Part shown: in pieces, positions 50,817-59,508 of the stretch
Position numbering within the stretch: position 1 is the first letter of the stretch
Layout: every line of letters begins with the position of its first letter
Source of the DNA: Opitutia bacterium
Lineage (GTDB): Bacteria > Verrucomicrobiota > Verrucomicrobiia > Opitutales > Opitutaceae
DNA length: 64,000 bases
Reading direction: 5' to 3'
Assembly: GCA_947475065.1 (NCBI GenBank)
Contig: CANJLB010000016.1
Span: forward strand, 1-64,000
Translations under genes and position numbers: made by a program
Notes under the pieces: generated by a model
What the model was told of the DNA's origin: nothing
Databases searched by the model: none
The model's input: only the letters and a program-made list of their open reading frames with translations

Positions 50817-52259
50817 TTAAAAATCGGCCGTGAGCTCGCGCTGACGGCCGGGATCAAGGGTGACAGGGCCGAGGGCGGCGCATTCCTGCTGGTCGTTTTT
50901 GTAGAGACGCACGGTAAGGGGGGCGGTGGCGTCGGTGGTCTCCCAGCGCCATTTGCCGATGGAAACAAACTGGAGCGGTACGCCGAGGTCGGGGCGCAAA
51001 CCGGGGCCGTCGCCGCGGATGAAGAGCTTGTTGCCGATGCCGATGTACGCGGTGACGAGCAGGCGCGTGGCGCCGTCGGACGAGAGGGAATTTTCGCCGG
51101 CGGGGCCGGGATCACCGCCCTCACTCGCTTTGGGCGGTGGCGGTGGCGGGGCGGCAGGCGCGGACTTTTTCCGGGCGAAAGAGAAGGGCGGCGGGGTGGC
51201 CTCGTTGGTGATGGAGCCGGTCGGGGAAAGCGGCGTGTCGTCGCCGATGCTAAGTGCGAGGATGGGGCTGGAGCTGTCGGCAGCTATGGTTTGGGCCAAG
51301 GGCAGTTCGGTGGCGACCGTGGCGAAGGGGGCGGGCTCTTTGGCGGCCGTTTCGGATCCTGGGGCTTTGGCGCGTTTGGCTCGTTTGCCGGAGGGAGTCT
51401 GGCCGGGCGCACCCGTTTCCGGTTTGGCCGTCATGGACATGGGGAACGGGACAATGGTGTGAAACTCTTCGGGCGCGATGTCCTGCAAAAGCTCGTCAGC
51501 AGCCGCGAGCGCGGCGGCGACGGCGGCACGGTTCTCGGCCGCGGTGGGCGGAGCACTGGCGGGTGCGTCGGAAACGGGAACTGTGGCGGATGGCAGCTCA
51601 ACCGTCGGGGTGGGGGCGGACACAGGAGCGGCGGCCGCCGGCTTGGCGGGGGCTGTGGCCTTTGCGTCGTCCTTCGCCGCAGCTTTCACGGTGGCGGCGG
51701 GGCTTTCGATAGCTTTGGGGGCGCTGTTTGCGACCGGAGGAGGTAGGGCGGGAGCGCGCGGCTGGCGCAGGGCGGTCTCGATCCTGGCGAGTTCGGCGGT
51801 GGCTTGGGAGATTTTTTCGGCGGCGGCCTCGATCTTCTCTGCTTCGGCTGCGCCGGCGGCGGCGAGGCGGCGGCTGATGCCGGCCATTTTTTCCTGCAGC
51901 TGTTCCGGAAGCTGTTCGGCGGACTTCAGGTTTTTCTGCGCGAGTTCGGTGATGCCATGCAGGCCGGCGGCGGCGATGCCGATCTGTTCGGCGGTCTCGG
52001 CCGTCGTGCGCGAGAGCGTTTCCAGCGCGCGCTGCCGCTCGTCGAGCGCGGCGTCCTGCCGGCTCGCGTAGTCGGTGAGAAACGGCAGGCACAGCGCCGC
52101 CGCCGCGAGCGCGACCAGGGCGGTGATGGCGATGGCCGTCCCCGTTGTGATGGGTGTGCCGCTGCGGTTGGCGACGGCCCACGCCGCGAGCAGGAGGACC
52201 ACGTTGGCGATGACAAAAGGCAGCTTGGGGAGCGTGGGAGTCTCGGTGGGACGTTGCAT
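50817..52259 (-). CDS. Membrane protein with coiled-coil and low-complexity linker
   Basis: The ATG at 52259 starts MQRPTETPTLPKLPF and two TM helices (FVIANVVLLLAAWAVA, then ITALVALAAAALCLPFL). A helical, coiled-coil-prone segment follows (DERQRALETLSRTTAETAEQI to about residue 170). Then comes a long Ala/Pro-rich linker, and a C-terminal beta domain from about residue 410 (LLVTAYIGIGNKLFIRGDG, LQFVSIGKWRWETTD). The organisation resembles envelope-spanning scaffold proteins. It is not related to known transport families as far as I can tell. The gene neighbours the secreted pair. Confidence 0.55.
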   Translation of the reverse strand: MQRPTETPTLPKLPFVIANVVLLLAAWAVANRSGTPITTGTAIAITALVALAAAALCLPFLTDYASRQDAALDERQRALETLSRTTAETAEQIGIAAAGLHGITELAQKNLKSAEQLPEQLQEKMAGISRRLAAAGAAEAEKIEAAAEKISQATAELARIETALRQPRAPALPPPVANSAPKAIESPAATVKAAAKDDAKATAPAKPAAAAPVSAPTPTVELPSATVPVSDAPASAPPTAAENRAAVAAALAAADELLQDIAPEEFHTIVPFPMSMTAKPETGAPGQTPSGKRAKRAKAPGSETAAKEPAPFATVATELPLAQTIAADSSSPILALSIGDDTPLSPTGSITNEATPPPFSFARKKSAPAAPPPPPPKASEGGDPGPAGENSLSSDGATRLLVTAYIGIGNKLFIRGDGPGLRPDLGVPLQFVSIGKWRWETTDATAPLTVRLYKNDQQECAALGPVTLDPGRQRELTADF

Positions 52260-52369
52260 GGTGCGATGCTTGGCGGCGTGCCCACCATGTGCGTGGCGTG
52301 GCATGGCTCAAGAGCAAACCGCACGTGTCGGGCGACGTGAGCGCCGGGATCCCGCCAACACCGGCGTGT

Positions 52370-52849
52370 TCACCCCGCTTCGAATTTTTTCACAATGGCG
52401 GCGAGCAGCCGCGTCCATTCGGCGGGGGCGAGGTCGTCCTTGCGTCGGGGTGTGATCTGGCGGTGGTCGGTCATGTGCGCGGTCGTCCAGCCATGCTGCG
52501 CCCAGCGCGGGGCGAGCCATTCGAGCGCGCTGGCGACTTGTGCGGTGGTGAGCGGCGCGTGGTACGTGTTGCCCGCAAAGGCGACGCCGAGCAAAAAGTC
52601 GTTGCACCGTGTCCGCCCCAGCCACTCGGACGCGCCGGCATGCCATGCGATCTGCTCGTCGGCCACCAACTGGCAGCGCGTGCCGTCGGCGGCGATCAAC
52701 CAATGGTAGCTCACGAGGCTGTCGGCGTTGAGGATGTGCTCCACCGTCGCATCGAAATCGAGCGCGCTATGGTGGAAGCACACGCCCAGCCGTTCGTGCG
52801 CCGGCGTGGCGGTGAAGTTGGGGGAGGGGCGTGTGATTTCTGGAAACAT
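52370..52849 (-). CDS. N-acetylmuramoyl-L-alanine amidase (AmpD-like, amidase_2)
   Basis: The ATG at 52849 gives 159 residues. The fold has the first metal histidine in GVCFHHSALDF, the middle segment SYHWLIAADGTRCQLV and IAWHAGASEW, and the C-terminal ligands around TTAHMTDHRQITPRRKDD. It cleaves the amide bond between muramic acid and L-alanine in peptidoglycan or in recycled muropeptides. No signal peptide was seen, so it is probably cytoplasmic like AmpD. Confidence 0.75.
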   Translation of the reverse strand: MFPEITRPSPNFTATPAHERLGVCFHHSALDFDATVEHILNADSLVSYHWLIAADGTRCQLVADEQIAWHAGASEWLGRTRCNDFLLGVAFAGNTYHAPLTTAQVASALEWLAPRWAQHGWTTAHMTDHRQITPRRKDDLAPAEWTRLLAAIVKKFEAG

Positions 52850-52905
52850 GAGGGAAAGGGCGCGGAGCTGTGGAACGCCCGTCAGTCCTGTCGCATGACA
52901 CCTGC

Positions 52906-53370
52906 TCATTCCCAGAACCGCCCGCGCCACTCGGGGCGCGGCAGCGGGCAGGTGGCGTCCCAACGGCCAAAAATTTTGTAGCGGGTGCGTGCCACCAGCC
53001 GGTAGCCGGCGTCGCGCAGTTCGTGCGGCACGAAGCGTAGCCACGCGAGCACATCCGCCCGCCGGCTGCCGCAGAGGCGCAGTGCAGCCATCACGCCGTC
53101 GCTGCGCAGCCGGAACTCCGGACGGTCGCGCCGTGCCCAGTCGGGCACAAATACGAGCGTCTCAAAGTCGCCGGCCGGCAGGCCATGCTCGCGCAAATAG
53201 TCCTGCGCCGCCGGCCCTTGGAGCGGGGCAAAGCGCAACACCCCGTTCCGGTCGAGCGCGAGCAGCAGGCGCACGGTGCGGTTGCACAGAACGCACTCGC
53301 CGTCGTAAAACAGCACGGGCCCCGCATGCTCCGCGTGGGCGGTCCGGACCGGTGGCAGTTTTTCCGTCAT
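52906..53370 (-). CDS. DCC (DUF393) family thiol-disulfide oxidoreductase-like protein
   Basis: The product has VLFYDGECVLCNRTVRLLLALD near the N-terminus: the D-x-x-C-x-x-C signature that names the DCC family. It continues RFAPLQGPAAQDYL and VMAALRLCGS, and ends IFGRWDATCPLPRPEWRGRF. Members are predicted thioredoxin-like redox proteins. At 154 residues it is typical. The start ATG at 53370 is used. Confidence 0.85.
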   Translation of the reverse strand: MTEKLPPVRTAHAEHAGPVLFYDGECVLCNRTVRLLLALDRNGVLRFAPLQGPAAQDYLREHGLPAGDFETLVFVPDWARRDRPEFRLRSDGVMAALRLCGSRRADVLAWLRFVPHELRDAGYRLVARTRYKIFGRWDATCPLPRPEWRGRFWE

Positions 53371-53574
53371 GCCCCAAGGAAACCCGTCCCGCCGCCCGCC
53401 GCAAGCCGCACCTCGCGGGGCGCGGAAAACAACCTGGATATTGTCGGCGGCCAGCCCGGCCAGGCCGGGGAAATCTGACCGATCGCGGACCGGGGCTTTT
53501 TCGCGTTGAACCCGACCGCGTGTTTCCCTCCAAAAGAGGCCGCGCCGGCCCATGCTCCGGCGCGAAACCGCCCC

Positions 53575-54405
53575 ATGAAATTCACCGACTCCCATGTCCA
53601 TTTTTGGGACCGTGCCCTCATGCCCTATGCGTGGCTCCACGAGGTGCCGTCCATCTGGGAGCGCCATGCGCCGGAAAATCTGTGCGCCGAGGCGCTGGCG
53701 GAGCCGCCCGAAAAAATCGTCTTTGTCGAATGCGGCGCGCCGTGGCTCGACGAGGTGAAATGGATCGAACGGCTCGCCGTGAAGGAGCCGCGCATCCGTG
53801 GCATGGTCGCCAGGATCGCCATCAACGCCGGTGCGCAGACTACCGCCGACATCGCCGAGCTGCGCCGCCACCCGCTGGTCCGCGGCGTGCGCCATCACTT
53901 TGAGCACGACGGCCCCGACTATTGCGCACGGCCCGAGTTTGTCGCCGGCGTGCGTGAACTGCCCGCCGCCGGCCTGAGCTTTGACATCTGCTGCCAGCAC
54001 CCGCAGCTGCCCGCGGTCATCACGCTCGCGCAGGCCTGCCCGGACGTGAGCTTTATCCTCGACCACGGTGGCAAACCGGGCATTCGCGCCGGCCGGCTCG
54101 ACCCGTGGCGCGAACACCTCCGTGCCCTGGCCGCGCTGCCCAACGTCGTCTGCAAGCTCTCCGGCCTCGTGACCGAAGCGGATCACGCGCACTGGACCGC
54201 CGCGCAGCTCGCGCCCTATGTCGCGCATCTGCTTGAGACGTTCGGCCCGTCGCGCCTGCTCTTCGGCGGGGACTGGCCGGTGGCCAGGCTCGCGAGCAGC
54301 TACCCGCGCTGGCTCGCCACCGCCCGCGTTTTTACCGCGCACCTTGCCGTCGCCGAACAGGCCGCGATTTTTTCCGGCAACGCGGCGCGCGTTTACCGGG
54401 TCTGA
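53575..54405 (+). CDS. Amidohydrolase family protein (L-fuconolactonase-like)
   Basis: The ATG at 53575 opens MKFTDSHVHFWD, the metal-binding HxH of the amidohydrolase/lactonase superfamily. Other features are GVRHHFEHD, DICCQHPQL, LDHGGKPGI and LFGGDWPV near the C-terminus. The pattern fits L-fucono-1,5-lactonase-type enzymes, which open the lactone made by an L-fucose dehydrogenase. The following aldo/keto reductase supports such a two-step sugar oxidation. Substrate is inferred. The length is 276 residues. Confidence 0.8.
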   Translation: MKFTDSHVHFWDRALMPYAWLHEVPSIWERHAPENLCAEALAEPPEKIVFVECGAPWLDEVKWIERLAVKEPRIRGMVARIAINAGAQTTADIAELRRHPLVRGVRHHFEHDGPDYCARPEFVAGVRELPAAGLSFDICCQHPQLPAVITLAQACPDVSFILDHGGKPGIRAGRLDPWREHLRALAALPNVVCKLSGLVTEADHAHWTAAQLAPYVAHLLETFGPSRLLFGGDWPVARLASSYPRWLATARVFTAHLAVAEQAAIFSGNAARVYRV

Positions 54406-54490
54406 GCCGATGCCCGGCACTTGAAGCCACCGATGGCTAGATCAACACTCTGCAATAATCCATTAGGCTAACCCCAATCAACTCATAAAC

Positions 54491-55456
54491 ATGTCCCTGC
54501 CTCCCCTTCCACTCCGCCCCTTTGGCCGTACCGGCGAAAGCTGGCCCGCGCTTGGCATGGGCGGGGGCTTTCCGGCCGGTTTCGCAGGGTTCGACCGCTC
54601 GGTTGAGACCGTGCGCCACGCGCTCCGGCTGGGCGTCCGCTATTTCGACACGTCGGTCATGTATCGTTCCGGCGCATCGCAGGCGATTCTGGGCGAGGCC
54701 CTGGCCGGGCAGACGGAGCCACATTTCCTGGCGACCAAGATCGGCTACTTCCGCGAGGCGCGCCATTTTCGCTCGGTCGAGGCGATGCACGTGCAGTTGC
54801 GCGAAAATCTCCGGTTGCTCCGACGTGACTCGGTGGACCTGCTGCAAGTCCACGAGGCCGACTGGGACAACTGGTGGGCCGACCGCGCCGAGGTTGACCC
54901 GGGCAAGCTGCTCGACCTCAAGGGCGACTACGAATTTGCCCATGCCCCCGTCATCCAGTTTCTCCGCGAGGCCAGGGCGCGCGGGTTGTGCCGGCACATC
55001 GGCATCACGGGCAACCATGCGCGTCACCTCGGCCGGCTCGTGCGCGAGCTTGACGGTCTGGATGCCGTGTTGGTCGCCTACAATTATACGCCGCTCAACG
55101 TCACCACGCGCGAACACGTCATCCCCCCAGCCGTCGCGAAGGGCATGGCGGTGGTCGTCGCCGGCCTGTTTACGTTCGTCAACACGCTGCCCAAAGGCTG
55201 GGCGACCGAAGGAAGCTACCTTGGCCCGCGTTCGGATGCGCAGCTCACGCAATTGCAAAAACTCCAGCGGGAGTGTGGTCTGCCGATGGCCGAGCTGGCC
55301 CTCCGTTTTGTCGCTGCCGATGCTCGCCTGAGCACCATACTTGTCGGCGCCTGCCAGCCCGCCGAGATCGCGCAAAACGTGGCGTCCTTCCTGCATGGCC
55401 CGCTGCCCGCCGACTTGCACGCGGCCGTCGAGAAAATCGCCGCGCAGTTCGCGTGA
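54491..55456 (+). CDS. Aldo/keto reductase (D-threo-aldose or L-fucose dehydrogenase-like)
   Basis: The TIM-barrel protein starts LRPFGRTGESWPALGMGGGF. It has the catalytic region VRYFDTSVMYRSGASQAILGEAL (Asp and Tyr), ATKIGYF, VDLLQVHEADW, HIGITGNHARHLG and a C-terminal NADP-binding part (LRFVAADARLSTILVGACQPAEI). The length of 321 residues fits the AKR superfamily. It lies 85 bases after the lactonase-like gene on the same strand, so dehydrogenation and lactone opening are probably linked. Confidence 0.85.
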   Translation: MSLPPLPLRPFGRTGESWPALGMGGGFPAGFAGFDRSVETVRHALRLGVRYFDTSVMYRSGASQAILGEALAGQTEPHFLATKIGYFREARHFRSVEAMHVQLRENLRLLRRDSVDLLQVHEADWDNWWADRAEVDPGKLLDLKGDYEFAHAPVIQFLREARARGLCRHIGITGNHARHLGRLVRELDGLDAVLVAYNYTPLNVTTREHVIPPAVAKGMAVVVAGLFTFVNTLPKGWATEGSYLGPRSDAQLTQLQKLQRECGLPMAELALRFVAADARLSTILVGACQPAEIAQNVASFLHGPLPADLHAAVEKIAAQFA

Positions 55457-55549
55457 ACGAACGCACGCCTTGGCCGCCGGCCATTCCGGTGCGAGCGGAA
55501 CGTGTTATACCAACGTCTGTTGAGCTACAGCCTATCGGCTGATCCCAAG

Positions 55550-55607
55550 GTAGGGCGTGCCCGCTGGGCGCGCCGCACAGTGTAGCCCGGCTCGGGAGAG
55601 CCGGGAC
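55550..55607 (+). repeat. Two REP palindromes in direct orientation
   Basis: The first (55550-55574) is GTAGGGCGTGCCC-GCT-GGGCGCGCC. The second (55582-55607) is GTAG, CCCGGCTC-GGGA-GAGCCGGGAC. Both have the GTAG head, and the second belongs to the same subgroup as 10297 and 34037. Confidence 0.7.
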
Positions 55608-55673
55608 CGAATCCCTCCCGGCGCAATCGGGCCCATCGTCCAAATGTTAACAGCCGTTGGTATGAAACAAATA

Positions 55674-55697
55674 GCCGGACGCCTTGCGGCGTCCGGC
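55674..55697 (-). terminator. Hairpin terminator downstream of hsp20
   Basis: A perfect 10-bp stem GCCGGACGCC / GGCGTCCGGC with loop TTGC lies about 50 bases beyond the hsp20 stop. On the minus strand it is followed by TATTTGTTT, a moderate U-rich run. Confidence 0.65.
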
Positions 55698-55747
55698 GGA
55701 TTTTGCCGGGCGTTTTGAGCCTCCATGCGGCCGATGCAATCTCGCGC

Positions 55748-56179
55748 TCAGGCGACGGTGATTTTGCGCGGTTTGGCGGCCTCGGATTTTGGCAGCGTGA
55801 CGGTGAGGACGCCGTTTTCGTAGGCGGCGGTGACTTTGTCGGCCTGCACGGTATCGGGCACGGCGACGGCACGGTTCAGCGTGAACGACTCCTCGCCGTC
55901 GCCATGCTTTTGCTTGCGCGTGGCGGTGATGGTGAGGGTGCTATCGGCCAGCTCGATATTGATGTCTTCGCGGCGCACGCCCGGCAGCTCGGCACGCACG
56001 TAGGCGTTGGTCAGGTCTTCACGGAGTTGGACCGGAAAGCCGCCGGTTTCCGCCACGCCGCATGAGGACGAAGCGAGCAGGCGGCTGATTTCCTCGTCGA
56101 GGCCGTTCCAAGGCGAACGGACGATGCCGGCGGGCGCCATGGCGCGATAGTTCGGATAGGTGTAGTGAACGAGTCTCAT
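55748..56179 (-). CDS. Hsp20/alpha-crystallin family small heat-shock protein
   Basis: The 143-residue product has the alpha-crystallin domain from about residue 50: REDLTNAYVRAELPGVRREDINIELADSTLTI, then AVAVPDTVQADKVTAAYENGVLTVTLPKSE, with the family GVL box. The N-terminal arm MRLVHYTYPNYRAMAPAG has aromatic residues typical of oligomerising tails. It holds unfolded proteins under stress. The ribosome-binding site AGGAG lies ten bases before the ATG. A perfect terminator follows at 55674-55697. Confidence 0.9.
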   Translation of the reverse strand: MRLVHYTYPNYRAMAPAGIVRSPWNGLDEEISRLLASSSCGVAETGGFPVQLREDLTNAYVRAELPGVRREDINIELADSTLTITATRKQKHGDGEESFTLNRAVAVPDTVQADKVTAAYENGVLTVTLPKSEAAKPRKITVA

Positions 56180-56391
56180 GATGTTGGTCTCCTGGGTTGG
56201 TTGAGTTTGTGATATTTATGCGGACGAGACAGCCCTTGCACCTGTGATGCCGGAAATGGCGGTTGCGCAACTCGCAGGCGGAGTGAGAGTTGTTTGCTCC
56301 GGCGGTCGCCGCCGTGGGTAAATTTAACCCAATGTGACGGCACACGTGGGAAATTTAGGCGCGGATGAGGCTTGGTGCTTGGTTCTGAGTT

Positions 56392-56478
56392 CTGGATTCC
56401 TGGTTTCTTGGATTCTGAATTAAGACCGGATTATGAATGGCTGATGTCGGCCTGCTGCCTCGGTAACTTGGCTTCTGA
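56392..56478. repeat. Dispersed repeat, copy flanking malY on the left
   Basis: TTCTGGATTCCTGGTTTC, then GAATGGCTGATGTCGGCCTG and CCTCGGTAAC. The 33-base core at 56435-56467 matches 57811-57843 with a single mismatch, so copies lie on both sides of the same gene in direct orientation. Confidence 0.7.
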
Positions 56479-56582
56479 ATTTTGCAGTCTTAAGGGCGGA
56501 GGTAATTATGTCTTCCATTAAGACACTGCCCCGGTGGGAAAAGTTTGCCCAAGGACGGCGGGTTGGCCCTAGTGGAGGCTCC

Positions 56583-57743
56583 ATGACGTTTGATTTCACC
56601 ACGCCGCCCGAGCGCCGCGGCACCGACTCGCAGAAATGGCAGAAATATGCCGGCCGCGACGTGCTGCCGCTTTGGGTGGCGGACATGGATTTCCGCTCGC
56701 CACCGGCCGTTGTCGAAGCGTTGCACCGGCGCGTGGACCATGGGGTGTTCGGCTACGCGCGACCGACGGCGGCGACGACCGCCGCCGTGGTGGACTACTG
56801 TGCGCGGCGTTACGGCTGGCAGGTGGACCCCGCGTGGCTGGTCTGGCTGCCGGGGCTGGTGGTGGGACTGAATGCGCTGACCCTGCACGCGTTCACCGCG
56901 CCGGGCGACGAGGTGCTCACGCTCGCACCGGTGTATCCCCCGTTTCTCACCGCGCCGCGCAACAGCGGGCGCGTGTCCGTCACCGCCCCATGGGCGCTCG
57001 CCGGCGGCCGCTGGGCGATAGACTGGGCCGCGCTCGAGCGGGCCGTGACGCCGCGTACCAAGCTGTTCTTCCTCTGCAACCCGCACAACCCGCTGGCGCG
57101 GGTCTGGCGGCGTGACGAGCTGGTGAAACTGGGCGAGTTCTGCCTGCGGCACAACCTCATCCTCTGCTCCGACGAAATCCACTGCGACCTCATCCTCGAC
57201 GGGGCGCTGACGCACGTCCCGACGGCGACGCTCGCGCCGGAGATCGCCGCGCGCACCATCACGCTGATGGCGCCGAGCAAGACCTACAATGTCCCCGGCC
57301 TTGGCACCTCGCTCGCCCTCATCCCCGACGCGGCGCTGCGGGCGAAGTTTGTGCGGGCGACGGCGGGCATCGTGGCGGAGGTGACGTGCCTCGGCTACAC
57401 CGCGTGCGAGGCGGCGTTTCGCGAGGGCGAGCCGTGGCGGCAGGCGTTGCTCGCGACGCTGCGCGGCCACCGTGATTTTCTGGCCGATTTTGTCGCGCGT
57501 GAGCTGCCCGGCGTCGTGCTCGAGGCGCCCGTCGAGGCGACCTACCTTGCGTGGCTCAACGTGGCCGCGCTCAGGCTGGCCGACCCCGTGGCGCATTTCG
57601 AGGCGTACGGCGTGGGGCTGAGCGACGGGGTGTTCTTTGGCGCGGAGCGCGGGAAGCATGTCCGCCTGAACTTCGGCTGTCCGCGCGCGACGCTGGCCGA
57701 GGCGTTGGTGCGGATGAAGGCGGCCTTGGCCGCACGGCCATAG
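56583..57743 (+). CDS. MalY/PatB family pyridoxal-phosphate cystathionine beta-lyase-like aminotransferase
   Basis: From the ATG at 56583 the protein reads FDFTTPPERRGTDSQKW, the MalY/PatB opening, then LPLWVADMDFRSPPAVVEAL, GYARPTAAT, LVVGLNAL and FLCNPHNPLARVW. The PLP lysine lies in APSKTYNVPGLG. The C-terminal region contains EATYLAWLNVAAL and HVRLNFGCPR. These enzymes cleave cystathionine and related C-S bonds in methionine or cysteine metabolism. The length of 386 residues is standard. The gene is bracketed by two copies of a 33-base repeat. Confidence 0.88.
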   Translation: MTFDFTTPPERRGTDSQKWQKYAGRDVLPLWVADMDFRSPPAVVEALHRRVDHGVFGYARPTAATTAAVVDYCARRYGWQVDPAWLVWLPGLVVGLNALTLHAFTAPGDEVLTLAPVYPPFLTAPRNSGRVSVTAPWALAGGRWAIDWAALERAVTPRTKLFFLCNPHNPLARVWRRDELVKLGEFCLRHNLILCSDEIHCDLILDGALTHVPTATLAPEIAARTITLMAPSKTYNVPGLGTSLALIPDAALRAKFVRATAGIVAEVTCLGYTACEAAFREGEPWRQALLATLRGHRDFLADFVARELPGVVLEAPVEATYLAWLNVAALRLADPVAHFEAYGVGLSDGVFFGAERGKHVRLNFGCPRATLAEALVRMKAALAARP

Positions 57744-58284
57744 GGACAGCCAGAGCTGACAGCGTGATCGGATTCCTGGATTCTTGGTTTCTGAATTTGG
57801 ACCTGTTTTTGAATGGCTGATGTCGGCCTGCGGCCTCGGTAACAGAAGCCAGGAAGCCAGCGGACGGAAACGCTGTTACCGAGCGAAGCGACAGGCGCGT
57901 CGCGCGCCCAAGCCGAGAGTCCAGAGCTGACCGAAGCGCAACACGGAAGGTAAGACGCAATCGGGAGGATGAAAAAAGTGAGGAAGCCTATCGCGGAAAC
58001 GCGGAAGGGCGGAAGCGCCGATGCAGCGCGGGCAGACGGCCCGCGCGACGACAAAGGTTGCAGGCAGACCCGTGCGTGGCAAGGCGGGTTTTGTCAGCAT
58101 CGCACTGTCCTCTCACCCGTCGGCCGGCCCTGACCAACCCAAGCCGACGCACCGCAAGCGCACCAGACTCGGCGCGCTTACGCCGGACTGTTGGACTCCC
58201 AGAACCCGGTCGTAGCGAGCCGGCGGATTGGTCACGGCCGATCTTCGCCGCGCCCGCCGCTGCCGGCCGCACGATGCGGCCGGT
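57744..58284. other. Intergenic stretch with the right repeat copy and inverted repeats
   Basis: The gap of 540 bases after malY contains the second dispersed repeat (57769-57843), followed by an inverted pair CTCGGTAACAG and CTGTTACCGAG. The rest, to 58284, has no frame with recognisable homology. Sequences such as CGCGTCGCGCGCCC suggest more repeat material. Confidence 0.4.
57769..57843. repeat. Dispersed repeat, copy flanking malY on the right
   Basis: GGATTCCTGGATTC, then GAATGGCTGATGTCGGCCTG and CCTCGGTAAC. It has the same orientation as the left copy at 56392-56478, so recombination between the copies would delete malY. Confidence 0.7.
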
Positions 58285-59301
58285 TCAGCGGAGCAGGCGC
58301 TGCACGGTCTCGAGCAGCGTCTGGCCCGTGACGGGCTTGTGGAGCAGTTCGAAGCGGCCGGCCACGGGCCGGAGCCCAATTTGCTCCGGATCAATCAGGC
58401 CGCTCAGGGCGAGGATGCGCACGGCCGGGTTCATCGCGCAAAGCGAGGCGATGACTTCGGACCCTTGCATGGCGGGCATCATGAGATCGGTGATGACCAG
58501 GGCGACTTCGGACAGGCGCTCGCGATAGAACGCGAGGCCGTCGGCCCCGTTGGCCGCCGTGACGGTAAGGTAGCCGTTGGCCTCAAGGAGCGCGCGCAGG
58601 ACGTTGCGCACGGCGGACTCGTCATCAATGATCAGCACAAGCTGGCCGGCGCCTTGGGGAGGGAGCTCCATGGGGTGGTGGACGGTGGCCGGGGAACGCT
58701 CGGCCTCGACGGCGGGAAAGTAGAGGCGAAATTCCGTGCCCTGGCCGGCCGTGCTCTGCACCTGAACAAAGCCGCCGTGGCTCCTGACCAGGCCGAGCAC
58801 GGTGGAGAGGCCGAGGCCGGTGCCCTTGCCCAGCGGTTTGGTGGTGAAAAACGGGTCAAAGATGCGGTCGAGCATCTCGGGCGGGATGCCGGTGCCCGTG
58901 TCCCGCACCACGAGGAGCACATGGGGACCGGGCTGCACGCCGGGATGTTTGCAGGCGAGATTTTCGTCCACCAGTATGTTTTCCGCCAGGAGCGAGAGCT
59001 GGCCGCCATCGGGCATGGCAGTGCGGGCGTTGACACAGAGGTTGACGAAAATCTGGCTGAGCTGCGTGGGGTCACCCCGCAGGAGCCAGAGGCCGGCGGC
59101 TACCTCCGAGTTGATCGTGATGGAGCGGGGGAGGGTTTCGCTGACGAGCTGGACCACATCGCGGAGGATGAGCCTGGGTTGGAGCACGGTGCGATTGCCC
59201 TCCGCCCCGCAGGCAAAGGCGAGTGCCTGACGGACGGGACCGGCGCCGTGCTCGGCGGCAAGGAGTTTGTCATCCGTGGTCATTTTGCACGCAAGTGTCA
59301 T
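58285..59301 (-). pseudogene. Hybrid histidine kinase fragment: ATPase plus receiver, no phosphoacceptor histidine
   Basis: The readable part starts with [20 protein letters not shown], the region just after the HisKA domain of hybrid kinases. The ATPase domain is complete ([52 protein letters not shown]). A receiver domain follows with VLIIDDESAVRN and Asp in LVITDLMMPAMQG, and KPVTGQTLL. The sensor region and dimerisation helix with the phosphoacceptor histidine are absent. It might act only with an external histidine donor, but truncation is more likely. The start is arbitrary within the leftover N-terminus (59301 or 59283). Confidence 0.7.
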
Positions 59302-59508
59302 GCGTTTTGGGTCAGGATGAGCTGTCTGCAAGTTGGTGGTGAACCGGGCTGTCCGCACGCGCCGTGACAAAAATCAAAACGGAACTAAGCTTATGCAACC
59401 CATGCTGTAGCGGACGTGGCGCCGCAATGTAATAATATATTTTAACAACTTGTTTACAAATGGATGGCATGCTTGCACCACGTGGCGGGCAGGTGCAGCC
59501 TGCGGTCC

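Noticed and set aside
58021-58215. Short plus-strand frame in the gap after malY
   Set aside because: Basic, motif-free and overlapping repeat-rich sequence. No support for coding.
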